From NCBI RefSeq assembly GCF_025359345.1, contig NZ_JANYGQ010000009.1, forward strand, positions 62,001 through 126,000: 64,000 bases of DNA, given 5' to 3'. The notes below the pieces were generated by a model. It worked only from the letters and a program-made list of their open reading frames with translations, did no database searches and was not told the origin of the DNA. This document shows, in pieces, positions 36,196 through 44,984 of the stretch (positions are counted from its first letter, which is position 1; each line of letters starts with the position of its first letter). Origin of the DNA: Mucilaginibacter sp. Lineage in GTDB: Bacteria; Bacteroidota; Bacteroidia; Sphingobacteriales; Sphingobacteriaceae. The position numbers and the translations under genes were made by a program.

Positions 36196-38754
36196 TTAAT
36201 TAAATCCGCCGTTTAAGCTCTGTGATATCGAGAAGTGGAACTGGCCCCTGTTTGCATCCGGTATTCCCGGTATTTTATCAAATCCATAGCCATAATCCAA
36301 TCCAAGCAAGCCGAATATAGGTAAAAATATTCTTGCTCCAACACCTACTGAACGTTTTACATTGAACGGATCAAATTTATTAAAAGAATTCCAAACATTT
36401 CCACCTTCGGCAAACGCTAATAAAAATATTGTTGCCGATTGCCCCTGTATTACAGGATGGCGCAATTCCATGGTATATTTATTATAAATAGCGCTGCCCG
36501 GATTGTTATCAGCTGTATAATGCGTGCCTTCCGGAATTATCGAGAAGTTCTGATAACCTCTTAAACCAATAATTTCACTACCCTGTAAAAACTGGTAGCT
36601 CTGCATACCATCGCCACCCAGTTTAAACCTTTCGAAAGGTGACGGGCCAACTTCTGATTTGTATTGCCCCAAAAAGCCAAACCTCACTTGCGACATTAAT
36701 ACCAGTTTACCTGTTATTTTAGTAAACCACTGCGCATCGTATTTAAACTTGTAGTATTCAACAAAATGGTAGCGCTGTTCCGGCGTTGCTATTTTATAGT
36801 TAATGTTGTTAAATAACGAGTATGGTGGCGTGGCCTGCACGGTAAATTTAATGTTCGAACCGGATGTTGGATATATCGGCACATCTATAGAGTTACGGCT
36901 AAGTTCCTGCGTTAGTTTTATATTATACGATGTTCCGTTCGAAAACAAATAACCGGTATAGTTATCCAAATTATAGTGGTCAAAGTTTAACGAGTAATTC
37001 AGCTGAAAATAGTTATCAGGCCAGTTTAAGCGCTTACCTAAAGTAACACCAATACCATTAATGCGTAGTTTATTATACAACGGGTTAGTTTTGGCATAGT
37101 AGTCGCCGGTTGAGCTTAACTGGGTATAGGCCGATAAGGCAAAATAAATTGGCTTTTTACCGCCTAACCACGGCTCCGAAAACGTAAACGAGAAGTTTTG
37201 ATAAGTGTGCCCGCTCGACTGACCGCGCAAGCTCAACTTCTGCCCGTCGCCTTTTGGCAATGGTTTATATGCTTTTAAGTTGAAAAGGTTACGCAACGAA
37301 AAGTTATTAAAGGTAAGACCTAAAGTACCCACCAGCTGACCGCCACCAAAACCACCCGATAACTCAATCTGGTCCGAAGGTTTTTCAACCACGTTGTATA
37401 CAATATCAACAGTACCATCCTGTGGGTTAATGTTGGTTGGTTTCGGCTCAGTTTTTTGTTCATCGAAGTTACCCAACTGCCCAATTTCGCGGGTACTGCG
37501 TATCAATAACTCTTTGTTAAATTTCTGGCCTGGCTTGGTTCTTATCTCGCGCATAACCACTTTATCATTGGTTACATCGTTACCTTTTAGTATAACCCTG
37601 TTTATGGTATACTGGGGGCCTTCATAAACCCTAAGGTCCATGTCCACGGTATCGTTATAAATCTTTGTTTGTACCGGGTCGGCGTTGTAAGTAAGGTAAC
37701 CATCATTCAAATAGAACGATGAAATATCATCGTTATCAGGCGTTGGGCCTATCAGCCTTTTGTTCAGCTCTTCTTCGCTGAATACATCGCCTTTTTTAAT
37801 TTTCAGGATTTTGTTCAACACCTCGGCTGGGTATTTTGCATTACCCGACCATTTAATGTTACCAAAATAATATTTGTGCCCTTCAAAAACTTTTATCTTA
37901 ATACCAACTGTATTTGGCCCGGTTTTAAATACCGAATCTTTTATTATTTCGGCATCCCTGTAACCGCGTGCCTGCATTTTCGAAACCAGGTTTTCCTTAT
38001 CCTCGTCGTACTTGTCCTGCTTAAATTTACGCGAACCAAAAATGTTATAGAATTTACGGGTACGGGTTTTGCTTAAATACTTCCTAAGCTTTTTATCTTT
38101 AAAATCCTTGTTGCCTTCAAAGTCAACTTCAGATATCATTACCTTTTTATGCTTATCAATCTTTACGTCGAGTATGATACTATTGGCATCACCCGGATCT
38201 TTCCGCTGTTTGATAGATACAGTAGTATTTAAAAAACCTTTTTCGTTAAAATGCTTTTTAATAATAGCTGTAGTTGTGCTTATGAGGTTGGCATTAACAA
38301 TTTTGTAAGCCTTATCCGATAGTTTCTTCTGAACGTCATCAATTTCACCTTTGCGGATGCCGGTTAAGTGCAGGCGCGATAAACGCGGCAATTCGGTAAC
38401 AGCAATCTCCAGGTAAATGGTATCCAGGTTAATTTTTGTAACGTTTAGCTGTACATCCTCAAACAAGCCCTGCGAATACATATTTTTTATCACGTTTGCG
38501 TTAGCCTCGCCCGGCAAAGTAATGTGGTCGCCTTTATTTAATTTCGAAATAGTGAGCAACACATCTTTGTCCAGCGATTTTGTCCCGGATATGGTAACAC
38601 CCCCAATTATATAATCTTTTGGTTCCAGGTAGCTCAAGCTATCTGCCGGTAACGTGGACTTTGGCAACGAATATTTGGGCTGACTACCCTGGATTTGGGC
38701 CATGGCAGCAGTGCTTATTACAGTGAAAAGTATAGCAAAAAGAAATTTATTCAT
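36196..38754 (-). CDS. bamA: Outer-membrane protein assembly factor BamA
   Basis: Inserts beta-barrel proteins into the outer membrane. 852 residues: signal peptide, five POTRA domains (about 45-450; KDYIIGGVTISGTKSLDKDVLL opens the first, FGNIKWSGNAKYPAEVLNKILKIKKGDVFSEEELNKRL is POTRA-like), then a 16-strand barrel. The loop-6 motif appears as GLRGYQNFS (VRGF-like). The C-terminus ends in a barrel strand (FHFSISQSLNGGFN). Preceded by uppS and followed by two ompH genes. Confidence 0.96.
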   Translation of the reverse strand: MNKFLFAILFTVISTAAMAQIQGSQPKYSLPKSTLPADSLSYLEPKDYIIGGVTISGTKSLDKDVLLTISKLNKGDHITLPGEANANVIKNMYSQGLFEDVQLNVTKINLDTIYLEIAVTELPRLSRLHLTGIRKGEIDDVQKKLSDKAYKIVNANLISTTTAIIKKHFNEKGFLNTTVSIKQRKDPGDANSIILDVKIDKHKKVMISEVDFEGNKDFKDKKLRKYLSKTRTRKFYNIFGSRKFKQDKYDEDKENLVSKMQARGYRDAEIIKDSVFKTGPNTVGIKIKVFEGHKYYFGNIKWSGNAKYPAEVLNKILKIKKGDVFSEEELNKRLIGPTPDNDDISSFYLNDGYLTYNADPVQTKIYNDTVDMDLRVYEGPQYTINRVILKGNDVTNDKVVMREIRTKPGQKFNKELLIRSTREIGQLGNFDEQKTEPKPTNINPQDGTVDIVYNVVEKPSDQIELSGGFGGGQLVGTLGLTFNNFSLRNLFNLKAYKPLPKGDGQKLSLRGQSSGHTYQNFSFTFSEPWLGGKKPIYFALSAYTQLSSTGDYYAKTNPLYNKLRINGIGVTLGKRLNWPDNYFQLNYSLNFDHYNLDNYTGYLFSNGTSYNIKLTQELSRNSIDVPIYPTSGSNIKFTVQATPPYSLFNNINYKIATPEQRYHFVEYYKFKYDAQWFTKITGKLVLMSQVRFGFLGQYKSEVGPSPFERFKLGGDGMQSYQFLQGSEIIGLRGYQNFSIIPEGTHYTADNNPGSAIYNKYTMELRHPVIQGQSATIFLLAFAEGGNVWNSFNKFDPFNVKRSVGVGARIFLPIFGLLGLDYGYGFDKIPGIPDANRGQFHFSISQSLNGGFN

Positions 38755-38817
38755 TCGAATATTTTAGTGGGCTAAAAATAATTTATACAGTTGTTAAAAA
38801 GTGTTAAAGTTAAAAAT

Positions 38818-39558
38818 TTAGTTGACCTGCTCACTTGTCATACCAAAACGGCGCTCGCGTTTCTGATAATCAAGTATAGCTTCATACAAATCTTCCTTGC
38901 GGAAATCAGGCCATAACTTTGTGGTGAAGTACAATTCGGCATAGGCAATTTGCCACAGCAGGTAGTTACTTATCCGGTGTTCGCCGCTGGTTCTAATCAG
39001 CAGTTCGGGGTTGGGCATACCTTTGGTATATAAGTTGTTTTCAAAAGTCTCCTCATCAATATCATCAATATTTAATTCGCCGCTTTGCACTTTGGCTGCA
39101 ATGTTTTTGGCAGCGCTCACAATTTCGCGGCGCGAGCTGTAGCTTAAAGCCAGCGTTAGCACCAAACCTGTGTTGCCACTGGTTTGTTCCATTGCGTTTA
39201 CCAGCTCGCGGTGCGCCTTGTCAGGCAGCATGTTTAAGTCGCCTATGGTTGAAAGGCGCACGTTTTTTTCCATAAAGTTTCTGATCTCTTTATGAATGGT
39301 GCTTACCATCAGCTCCATTATCGCCATTACTTCAAGCTTCGGGCGGTTCCAGTTTTCAGATGAGAAAGTATAAAGCGTAAGGTACTTTAAATTTAACAGC
39401 GTAGCCCCTTCAACCACATCCCTAACCGAAAGCACCCCGTTATGATGGCCGAATATTCTCAATTTGCCTTTTTCTTTTGCCCAACGGCCATTGCCATCCA
39501 TAATAATAGCTATGTGCTGCGGCAATTTTAACAAATCAATCTGTTCCCTATATCCCAT
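38818..39558 (-). CDS. uppS: Isoprenyl transferase (undecaprenyl diphosphate synthase)
   Basis: Builds the C55 lipid carrier of peptidoglycan synthesis. 246 residues from the ATG at 39558 (MGYREQIDLLKLP). Motifs: HIAIIMDGNGRWAKEKG (catalytic Asp), LTLYTFSSENWNRP, and ELLIRTSGEHRISNYLLWQIAYAELYF. The longer frame to 39621 adds an untypical N-terminus. It heads the uppS-bamA-ompH-ompH operon; the bamA gap of about 60 bp has no terminator. Confidence 0.95.
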   Translation of the reverse strand: MGYREQIDLLKLPQHIAIIMDGNGRWAKEKGKLRIFGHHNGVLSVRDVVEGATLLNLKYLTLYTFSSENWNRPKLEVMAIMELMVSTIHKEIRNFMEKNVRLSTIGDLNMLPDKAHRELVNAMEQTSGNTGLVLTLALSYSSRREIVSAAKNIAAKVQSGELNIDDIDEETFENNLYTKGMPNPELLIRTSGEHRISNYLLWQIAYAELYFTTKLWPDFRKEDLYEAILDYQKRERRFGMTSEQVN

Positions 39559-39709
39559 TATAACATTTATAACAGCCGTAAAAAACGGCTTCAAAAGCAT
39601 TTTTTTGGTTGAAAAATGCATAATTAATAACCAGCTGGCTCAGCTATTATTGCAAATCGCCCCGGTTTTAGTCCCATTTTCAACAACTTGCGCTGTTTTT
39701 TTCAGGGGA

Positions 39710-39717
39710 CAAAGGTA
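39710..39717 (-). promoter_or_regulatory. Putative -7 promoter element of the uppS-bamA operon
   Basis: TACCTTTG on the minus strand, about 150 nt before the uppS ATG. A small hairpin (GCCGT/ACGGC, about 39580-39595) lies in the leader. Confidence 0.45.
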
Positions 39718-39785
39718 AAAACTTAATTGTAGTTTTTTTATTATGAGGAAGGAAAAGAATTATTGGGTGCCGAAGGCGTAGTCTT

Positions 39786-39948
39786 GAAAGTCCGGAAAGT
39801 CGGAAAAGTCAGTAAAGTCCGAAGAAAAAGCTGTCCGAAAAGTTCCAAAGACGCTACGCTCCGGGGGGCAACTTAATCAACTCAAATTCACCTAAACCCG
39901 GCTGATTTCTTTCGTCTTTCCGGACTTTACTGACTTTTCGGACTTCAA
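39786..39948. repeat. Paired inverted short tandem array (AAAGTCCGG family)
   Basis: Left arm 39786-39823 and right arm 39911-39948 share an 18-bp inverted match (AAAAGTCAGTAAAGTCCG). The right arm begins at the exbD stop codon (TTGAAGTCC on the minus strand). Period about 8-10 nt. The 323-bp region has no gene. Same family as 9249-9284 and 40903-40944. Confidence 0.8.
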
Positions 39949-40460
39949 TAAATCCCTTTATCCTTCAATAACTCGATATCTTTTGGCGATATCGCAGCTA
40001 TCGCATATGACGGCACCCTGGTAATGTTTAGTTCGTCAAGCGTATTAACAAGATTTTCGTAAATCGAGTGTTCTGCGGGTTTAATTATTACCATCATAGT
40101 TTTACCTGTCGATGCATAAACCTGTTTGGTCATATCAACAATCACTTTACGTATTTGCACGCCATAGCCAGTAAGTTTAGGGGTAGTTAAAGGTTTATCT
40201 GCCATCCCTAAATAATACATTGCCTGGTTCTTTTTGCCCAGACAGATGGTCATCGTGGTTTTTTCGGAAACAAAACCGTCGGGGCCGGGAACCGGCATCA
40301 CCAGTTTCATTGCTCTCGGTTTTACAAGCGATGTGGTCAGCATAAAGAAGGTAATCAGCAAAAATGCAAGGTCGACCATTGCGGTCAAATCTACACGGAC
40401 AGGCATTTTTTTGGTGTGCCTGCCACTTGTTTTTCCGGAGGATTGATTCAGCTCAGCCAT
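39945..40460 (-). CDS. ExbD/TolR-family biopolymer transport protein
   Basis: 171 residues from the ATG at 40460 (MAELNQSSGK). One transmembrane helix (about 24-46) with the conserved proton-path Asp in RVDLTAMVDLAFLLITFFMLTTSL, then a periplasmic domain. ExbD with ExbB uses the proton gradient to power TonB or TolA. No ExbB or TonB gene is adjacent, so this is an isolated copy, perhaps used with gliding/TonB systems elsewhere. Its stop codon is part of a repeat array. Confidence 0.88.
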   Translation of the reverse strand: MAELNQSSGKTSGRHTKKMPVRVDLTAMVDLAFLLITFFMLTTSLVKPRAMKLVMPVPGPDGFVSEKTTMTICLGKKNQAMYYLGMADKPLTTPKLTGYGVQIRKVIVDMTKQVYASTGKTMMVIIKPAEHSIYENLVNTLDELNITRVPSYAIAAISPKDIELLKDKGIY

Positions 40461-40625
40461 GACAGTAAAGTTTAAGGTTAAATAATTGGTTACCAGCGCA
40501 AACAGATGCAACTGATTTTACAATATAACGCAGGTGAATATTATTTATTGCAACAATGATGCAAATAAAAACAAAGATTTATTGGATTTAAGGATTGTAG
40601 GATTCCGGGGGCGATGGAATTATTG

Positions 40626-40806
40626 TTTATAGCACAGGCATGCGACCTGTGCTGACGAATGCCGCCCCGTTGGGGCTGGGTGTGTATGCTTATGATATGA
40701 TTTGTTCCTATTTACTTTTAAAAAACTGGCATCTTTAATCGAAGAAAAACAGTCAAAGCCCCAAAGGAGCGCAATTCATCAGGGCAGGTCGCTGGCCTGC
40801 ACTAAA
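40626..40806. repeat. MITE-like element with long imperfect inverted ends
   Basis: Left arm 40626-40680 and right arm 40751-40806 align as reverse complements with roughly 70-75% identity over about 52 bp by eye. Recognisable shared blocks are GCACAGGCATGCGACCTGTG against GTGCAGGCCAGCGACCTGCC and GTTGGGGCT against TTTGGGGCT. The centre of about 70 bp shows no ORF. It fills much of the gap between exbD and the DUF6089 gene. Confidence 0.7.
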
Positions 40807-40902
40807 CAGACAGTCAACAACATTTTAAAACGATCTCCATGCCAATGATGATTGATGACGAATTCACGCTATGAAATTGACAAACTTCAGGCTTTAACAC
40901 AT

Positions 40903-40944
40903 TTCGTCTTTCGGACTTTACTGACTTTCCGACTTTCAGACTTA
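40903..40944. repeat. Short tandem array (AAAGTCCG family) at the DUF6089 stop
   Basis: Four to five 8-9-nt units (CTTTCGGA, CTTTACTGA, CTTTCCGA, CTTTCAGA). It runs into the TAA stop of the DUF6089 gene and shares a long match with the exbD-side arm of 39786-39948. Confidence 0.7.
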
Positions 40945-41727
40945 CTGAAAATAACACTTCTGCGTAACAAAGGTGTACGAGAAGGTAACCTGTGCAAAAA
41001 AGTAGGTGTCGCGCGGGCGCGAATCGCCGCGTTGGGTACCGGGGATTCCCAGGTAAATGCCTGTTTTCTCACCCGAGCGGTCGGCAAGGGCCTTTGAAAC
41101 ACTTTGACCTGCACCTTTATTTACATAAACGCCGCTAACATCGTCCAGGTAATCGCTGAATGCGTTGCGGTAACCCAACTCGGCGCCAAGGGTAAACTTA
41201 CCAGCAACATTATAATTAATGCCGGCGCCATACAAGGCAGCAAGCGTACTTGTAGGGTAAGGCTTTGGCTCTCCTTCGGTTTGGGCTGCTCTCAGGTCGT
41301 ATTTTGCCCCGTTATAAATGGCAGTGGGGGAATAATTGACCGAAGCAACGCCTAAAAAAAGATACGGCGAGTATTTATTTTTTCCCGCATCGGGTATATA
41401 ATGCATAAAGTTAAACTCACCTATCAGGCTTATCTCACTTAGTGTTGTGGTGAAGCTTAAATTCCTGTCGCGGAATTGCTGGTTGTTTGAGTTGCTGTCG
41501 GCAGCGGCAATTTTGCCGTAGGTGTAATTTAACCTGGCGGATAAATACCCGTTAAAATTCCGCTTTGCAAACGCGCCGAAAGAATAGCCACTAACCTTTA
41601 CCGGGTTCTTAGGGTTCAGATCGCCCATGTAGCCCGAACCTCCGGCACCTGCGCCGAACTCCCAGGTTTGCGCTTTAAGGCTAAAGGATAAAAACACTAA
41701 AAATATGATTGGTACAAGTTTAGCCAT
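40942..41727 (-). CDS. DUF6089 outer-membrane beta-barrel protein
   Basis: 261 residues, signal peptide ending LKAQ, then barrel strands: WEFGAGAGGSGYMGDLNPKNPVK, YLSARLNYTYGKIAAAD, YSPYLFLGVASVNYSP, LGAELGYRNAFSDYLDDVSGVYV, and a terminal FFAQVTFSYTF. The DUF6089 family is specific to Bacteroidota and often lies beside uppS/bamA and nadK, as here. Function unknown; probably a structural or assembly protein. It starts 9 bp after nadK. Confidence 0.8.
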   Translation of the reverse strand: MAKLVPIIFLVFLSFSLKAQTWEFGAGAGGSGYMGDLNPKNPVKVSGYSFGAFAKRNFNGYLSARLNYTYGKIAAADSNSNNQQFRDRNLSFTTTLSEISLIGEFNFMHYIPDAGKNKYSPYLFLGVASVNYSPTAIYNGAKYDLRAAQTEGEPKPYPTSTLAALYGAGINYNVAGKFTLGAELGYRNAFSDYLDDVSGVYVNKGAGQSVSKALADRSGEKTGIYLGIPGTQRGDSRPRDTYFFAQVTFSYTFVTQKCYFQ

Positions 41728-41736
41728 CAGCTGAAT

Positions 41737-42618
41737 TTAGTAATTGCGGACATCAAGGCCCCACAACAATTTGTTCCTTAACGTTGATAAGTAACTTTCA
41801 TTATTCAAACGGATAAGATTTAGCCTGAATTCGGCTTTGCTAACCTGGAAACGCATGGTTTTATCAATAATTGCAGTACGCGAATCGCACGACACCAGGT
41901 AATTATTACTGCGGCATTCTACGTCAAAAGCCAGTATGCTGGTATCTGGCAGCACTATCGGCCTCACGTTAAGGTTATGGGGTGCTACCGGTGTAAGTAC
42001 AATACTGTTCGACTCGGGGAAGATAATCGGGCCACCACAGCTTAACGAATACGCTGTTGAGCCTGTTGAGCTTGATATGATGATACCATCGCCCCAATAA
42101 GAGTTCAGGAACTCCTTATTTAAAAAAACGTGGGTGGTAATCATCGCCGCATCGTCCCGTTTGTGAATGGTGATATCGTTAAGGGCAAAATTGTCCTTGC
42201 CAAATATTTCCATTTCAGAATCTATGCTCAGCAGTTCGCGGCTATCCAGTGTGAATTGTTTGTTTACTACAGCATAAATGGCAGCGTCGATATCATTTTT
42301 ATTGATGCTTGCCAAAAAGCCAAGGCGGCCAAAATTGATCCCTATTACGGGGATGCCGGAGTCGCGTATAACCGCAACCATATCGAGCAAGGTCCCGTCG
42401 CCGCCAAGCGTTAAAAATAAATCAATGAACCCTTTTAGTTTAACGGTATCATCCAGCACTTTATAATGTACCGATTTAACATTCTCCTTTAAAAATTCAC
42501 AAAGTTGCGGGTGAACGTAAATCTCGACGCCATGCATCGCCAGATTGTCAAACACCTGCTGAATATAGGGAACAACTATTCCGTCATTAAATTGCCTGCC
42601 GTAAACTGCTATTCTCAT
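41737..42618 (-). CDS. nadK: NAD kinase
   Basis: Phosphorylates NAD to NADP. 293 residues. Motifs: FLTLGGDGTLLDMV (catalytic Asp), GINFGRLGFLASI, NDITIHKRDDAAMI, and GDGIIISSSTGSTAYSLSCGGPIIFP. ATG start at 42618; the codon is the fifth unit of an upstream AATGAACT tandem array. Transcribed with the CBS and hydrolase genes upstream and the DUF6089 gene downstream. Confidence 0.96.
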   Translation of the reverse strand: MRIAVYGRQFNDGIVVPYIQQVFDNLAMHGVEIYVHPQLCEFLKENVKSVHYKVLDDTVKLKGFIDLFLTLGGDGTLLDMVAVIRDSGIPVIGINFGRLGFLASINKNDIDAAIYAVVNKQFTLDSRELLSIDSEMEIFGKDNFALNDITIHKRDDAAMITTHVFLNKEFLNSYWGDGIIISSSTGSTAYSLSCGGPIIFPESNSIVLTPVAPHNLNVRPIVLPDTSILAFDVECRSNNYLVSCDSRTAIIDKTMRFQVSKAEFRLNLIRLNNESYLSTLRNKLLWGLDVRNY

Positions 42619-42765
42619 TAGTTCATTGGTTCATTTGTTCATTAGTTCATTGGTGGGTAGTTTGATACCTGCCTGTGGGATTTCGTAAAGGGAATAATTA
42701 TCTAAATCTTTCTGCTATTTTAATACCTGGTACAAATGAACTATGAACCATCAACTATGAACTCA
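42616..42765. repeat. Paired inverted array (AATGAACT / TGAGTTCAT family) joining nadK and CBS gene
   Basis: Read on the minus strand, four 8-nt units of AATGAACN are followed by AATGAGAA, which contains the nadK start codon. The other arm (42735-42765) has 7-nt ATGAACT/ATGAACC units and includes the TGA stop of the CBS gene. The arms are reverse complements. The array lies inside a codirectional gene group. Confidence 0.85.
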
Positions 42766-43425
42766 GAGGTTTAAATAGTTCATCAACGAATTATACCTGT
42801 CTCTCGAATTGTCGTTTTCGTCGCTGTGATTAAAGGTTGCTTTGATGTCGTATTCGTATCGTAAAAAAGTGGCAATTATGGCCGATATATCCTGTTTATT
42901 TACCTTCAGGGTAACTTCCATCCTGGTTGAATCGGGGAAGGTACGTACGTATGAGCTCAGTATTTGCGCATTGTCCGACTCCACTATCTGCGCCATGTGG
43001 GCAAGTGAGTTATTTTTGTTGCTTATCTCGAGCACAATTATACCGCCCGGCTGGCTTACCGAAGTAAGACCGGCAAAATATTCCGTTAAAGCATTAATGG
43101 TAATAAGGCCCAAATAATTTTTGGCAGCATCAAGCACCGGAACAACGGTTACCTGCCGCTCGTGAAACAGGCGGATAACATCATAAATATGCTGCCCTTC
43201 CAGCACGTATGGATTAACCAGCGAAAGGGTGAGCGCGCCCACAGCCGTTTCCAGGTCGCTCTCCCCTATTAAATCGTTTTCAGACAATAAACCCAAAAAC
43301 TGTTCCTCGTTTACAATTGGCAAATGGCGTATACGAAACTCCACCATACGGTCAATAGCCTTCTGAATCGGGTCAGAAGTATGTACCGGTGGTATTGCAT
43401 CAGCTATCAGTTCAATTGCAAGCAT
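42763..43425 (-). CDS. CBS-pair domain protein
   Basis: 220 residues, cytosolic. Two CBS domains (about 5-60: ADAIPPVHTSDPIQKAIDRMVEFRIRHLPIVNEEQFLGLLSENDL; about 72-125: YVLEGQHIYDVIRLFHERQVTVVPVLDAAKNYLGLITINALTEYF), then an ACT-like C-terminus (GGIIVLEISNKNNSLAHMAQIVE). It resembles AcuB-like nucleotide sensors. In Bacteroidota it is commonly next to nadK. Ligand unknown; adenine nucleotides are likely from the family. Confidence 0.85.
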   Translation of the reverse strand: MLAIELIADAIPPVHTSDPIQKAIDRMVEFRIRHLPIVNEEQFLGLLSENDLIGESDLETAVGALTLSLVNPYVLEGQHIYDVIRLFHERQVTVVPVLDAAKNYLGLITINALTEYFAGLTSVSQPGGIIVLEISNKNNSLAHMAQIVESDNAQILSSYVRTFPDSTRMEVTLKVNKQDISAIIATFLRYEYDIKATFNHSDENDNSRDRYNSLMNYLNL

Positions 43426-43428
43426 CTT

Positions 43429-44196
43429 TTATTTATTTAGATTTATTTTTTCTAAAAACGGTTTTAAGTACTTGTTAAACTCTTCGGGTTGCTCCATCAT
43501 AGGTGCATGCCCACATTTATCTATCCAGTGCAGTTCCGAATCGGGCAGCAGTTGGTTAAATTCAACCGCAACCTCCGGCGGGGTAATTTTGTCATCGCGC
43601 CCCCATATTAATGATACCGGAACTTTTATCTTATGCAGATCGGCGTTCATATTATGGCGTATGGCCGATTTTGCCATTGCCAGTATCCTGATAACGCTGT
43701 GCCTGTCATTTATTATACGATATACGTCATCAACTAGTTCTTTGGTTGCCGTATTTGGGTCATAAAAAGTATATTCTACCTTCTCTTTCACAAAATCATA
43801 ACTCTCGCGCCGTGGGAAGGAGCCGCCAAAAGCATTTTCATACAGGCCCGAGCTACCGGTTAATACCATTGCCTTCACATAAGTTGGATGCGACAACACA
43901 TATATTAAGGCCACATGCCCACCCAATGAGTTGCCCAGCAGCGTTACGTTGTTAAGCTTTTTATACTTTACAAACTTGTGCACATACTTAGCAAGGGTTT
44001 TAACCCCTGTAGTTAATAACGGTAAATCATATATCGGCAGTATTGGTATAATTACCCTGTACTGCCCCCTGAATTCCTCTATCACCTTATCCCAGTTGCT
44101 CAATGCACCCATTAAGCCGTGTAATAACAACAGAACTTCTCCTTCGCCCTCATCGATATAACTAAAACCGTGTTCCTCTTTAAGCACGAAATCCAT
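43429..44196 (-). CDS. Alpha/beta hydrolase
   Basis: 255 residues, cytosolic. Oxyanion region LLLLHGLMGALSNWDKV, nucleophile Ser in LLGNSLGGHVALIY, acid Asp in SLIWGRDDKITPPEVA, and catalytic His in DKCGHAPMMEQPEEF: a complete triad of the C-C hydrolase/esterase kind. Substrate unknown. It starts the run leading to the CBS gene (3-bp gap), nadK and the DUF6089 gene. Confidence 0.88.
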   Translation of the reverse strand: MDFVLKEEHGFSYIDEGEGEVLLLLHGLMGALSNWDKVIEEFRGQYRVIIPILPIYDLPLLTTGVKTLAKYVHKFVKYKKLNNVTLLGNSLGGHVALIYVLSHPTYVKAMVLTGSSGLYENAFGGSFPRRESYDFVKEKVEYTFYDPNTATKELVDDVYRIINDRHSVIRILAMAKSAIRHNMNADLHKIKVPVSLIWGRDDKITPPEVAVEFNQLLPDSELHWIDKCGHAPMMEQPEEFNKYLKPFLEKINLNK

Positions 44197-44318
44197 ATAA
44201 ATTTGTAAAGTTTAAATTTTAAACACCCGACTGTCAATTCTGCCGGTTTGCATCTTCAAATATTTTCGCTATAAAAATAGCTTATTGCTTGTTAGATGCA
44301 AGTAATTCTTAGTTTTTT

Positions 44319-44412
44319 AGTTGATTAAGTTGCATTAGGTTGATTGGGTTATATTAAGTTATTAATTCTTTAACTTAATCAACCACTCACTTAATCCACC
44401 CTATCAACCTAA
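44319..44412. repeat. Paired inverted short tandem array (GTTGATTAAG family)
   Basis: Left arm 44319-44361 repeats TTGATTAAG/TTGATTGGG units; right arm 44371-44412 has the complement (TTAATCAACC, TATCAACC). The right arm includes the TGA stop of the yqeY-like gene, whose last codons read TTAGGTTGA, the array unit. Confidence 0.75.
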
Positions 44413-44853
44413 CAATTGCTTCACCACTTCCGATATCGTCCGGCCATCAGCCTCGCCTGCCAGTTCTTTGTTGGCAATGCCCATTACTTTACCCATATCG
44501 CTAACCGATGTTGCACCAATACGACTAATCACTTCCTGCAAGTAACCCTCAATTTCAAAACGGGTCATTTGCTGTGGCAGGTAAGGCTCAATAACCTTCA
44601 TTTCGTCCATTTCAATTTGGTACAAATCCTCGCGGTTTTGTGTTTTATAGATCTCTGCCGATTCCTTGCGTTGTTTTACCAGTTTTTGCAACACTTTAAT
44701 TTCAGCTTCGCCGGTCAGTTCTTCAGCAGCACCCTTTTCGGTACGAGCCAAAAGTAAAGCCGACTTAATTGCCCGCAGCCCCCGCAAACGGTCGGCCTGT
44801 TTTGCCAGCATAGCTTGCTTTATATCCTGGTCTATTTGTGTTATGAGTGACAT
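44404..44853 (-). CDS. GatB/YqeY domain protein
   Basis: 149 residues, cytosolic, helical. Family landmarks: an N-terminal helix with LRGLRAIKSALLLARTEKGA, VLQKLVKQRKESAEIYKTQNREDL, EMKVIEPYLPQQMTRFEIEGYLQEVI, and a C-terminal MGKVMGIANKELAGEADGRTISEVVKQLL. The domain is homologous to the tail of GatB (tRNA amidotransferase); function in the free form is not established. Its stop codon lies in a repeat array. Confidence 0.9.
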   Translation of the reverse strand: MSLITQIDQDIKQAMLAKQADRLRGLRAIKSALLLARTEKGAAEELTGEAEIKVLQKLVKQRKESAEIYKTQNREDLYQIEMDEMKVIEPYLPQQMTRFEIEGYLQEVISRIGATSVSDMGKVMGIANKELAGEADGRTISEVVKQLLG

Positions 44854-44892
44854 TTTAATTTGTGATTTAGCGAATTGGTGAATTTTTTATTT

Positions 44893-44984
44893 GGATTTCG
44901 GATGTTCAATTTCGGATTTATTATGCAGTGAGTTTTTTCCTAATCTCTAACCTCTGGTATCTAATCTCTTTGTTGCTAATCTCT
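44893..44984. repeat. Two short tandem arrays (GATTTCG and TAATCTC families)
   Basis: 44893-44920 has GATTTCG-type units nearly identical to those at 47391-47422. 44940-44984 has TAATCTC, TAACCTC units with a 7-nt period. The second array continues into the SDR gene: its last three codons, AGA GAT TAG on the minus strand, are the same 9 nt (AGAGATTAG) as the array unit. Confidence 0.8.

Noticed and set aside
40626..40806. Riboswitch or tRNA-like structure
   Set aside because: No conserved riboswitch core or T-loop sequence; the inverted-end layout fits a mobile repeat better.
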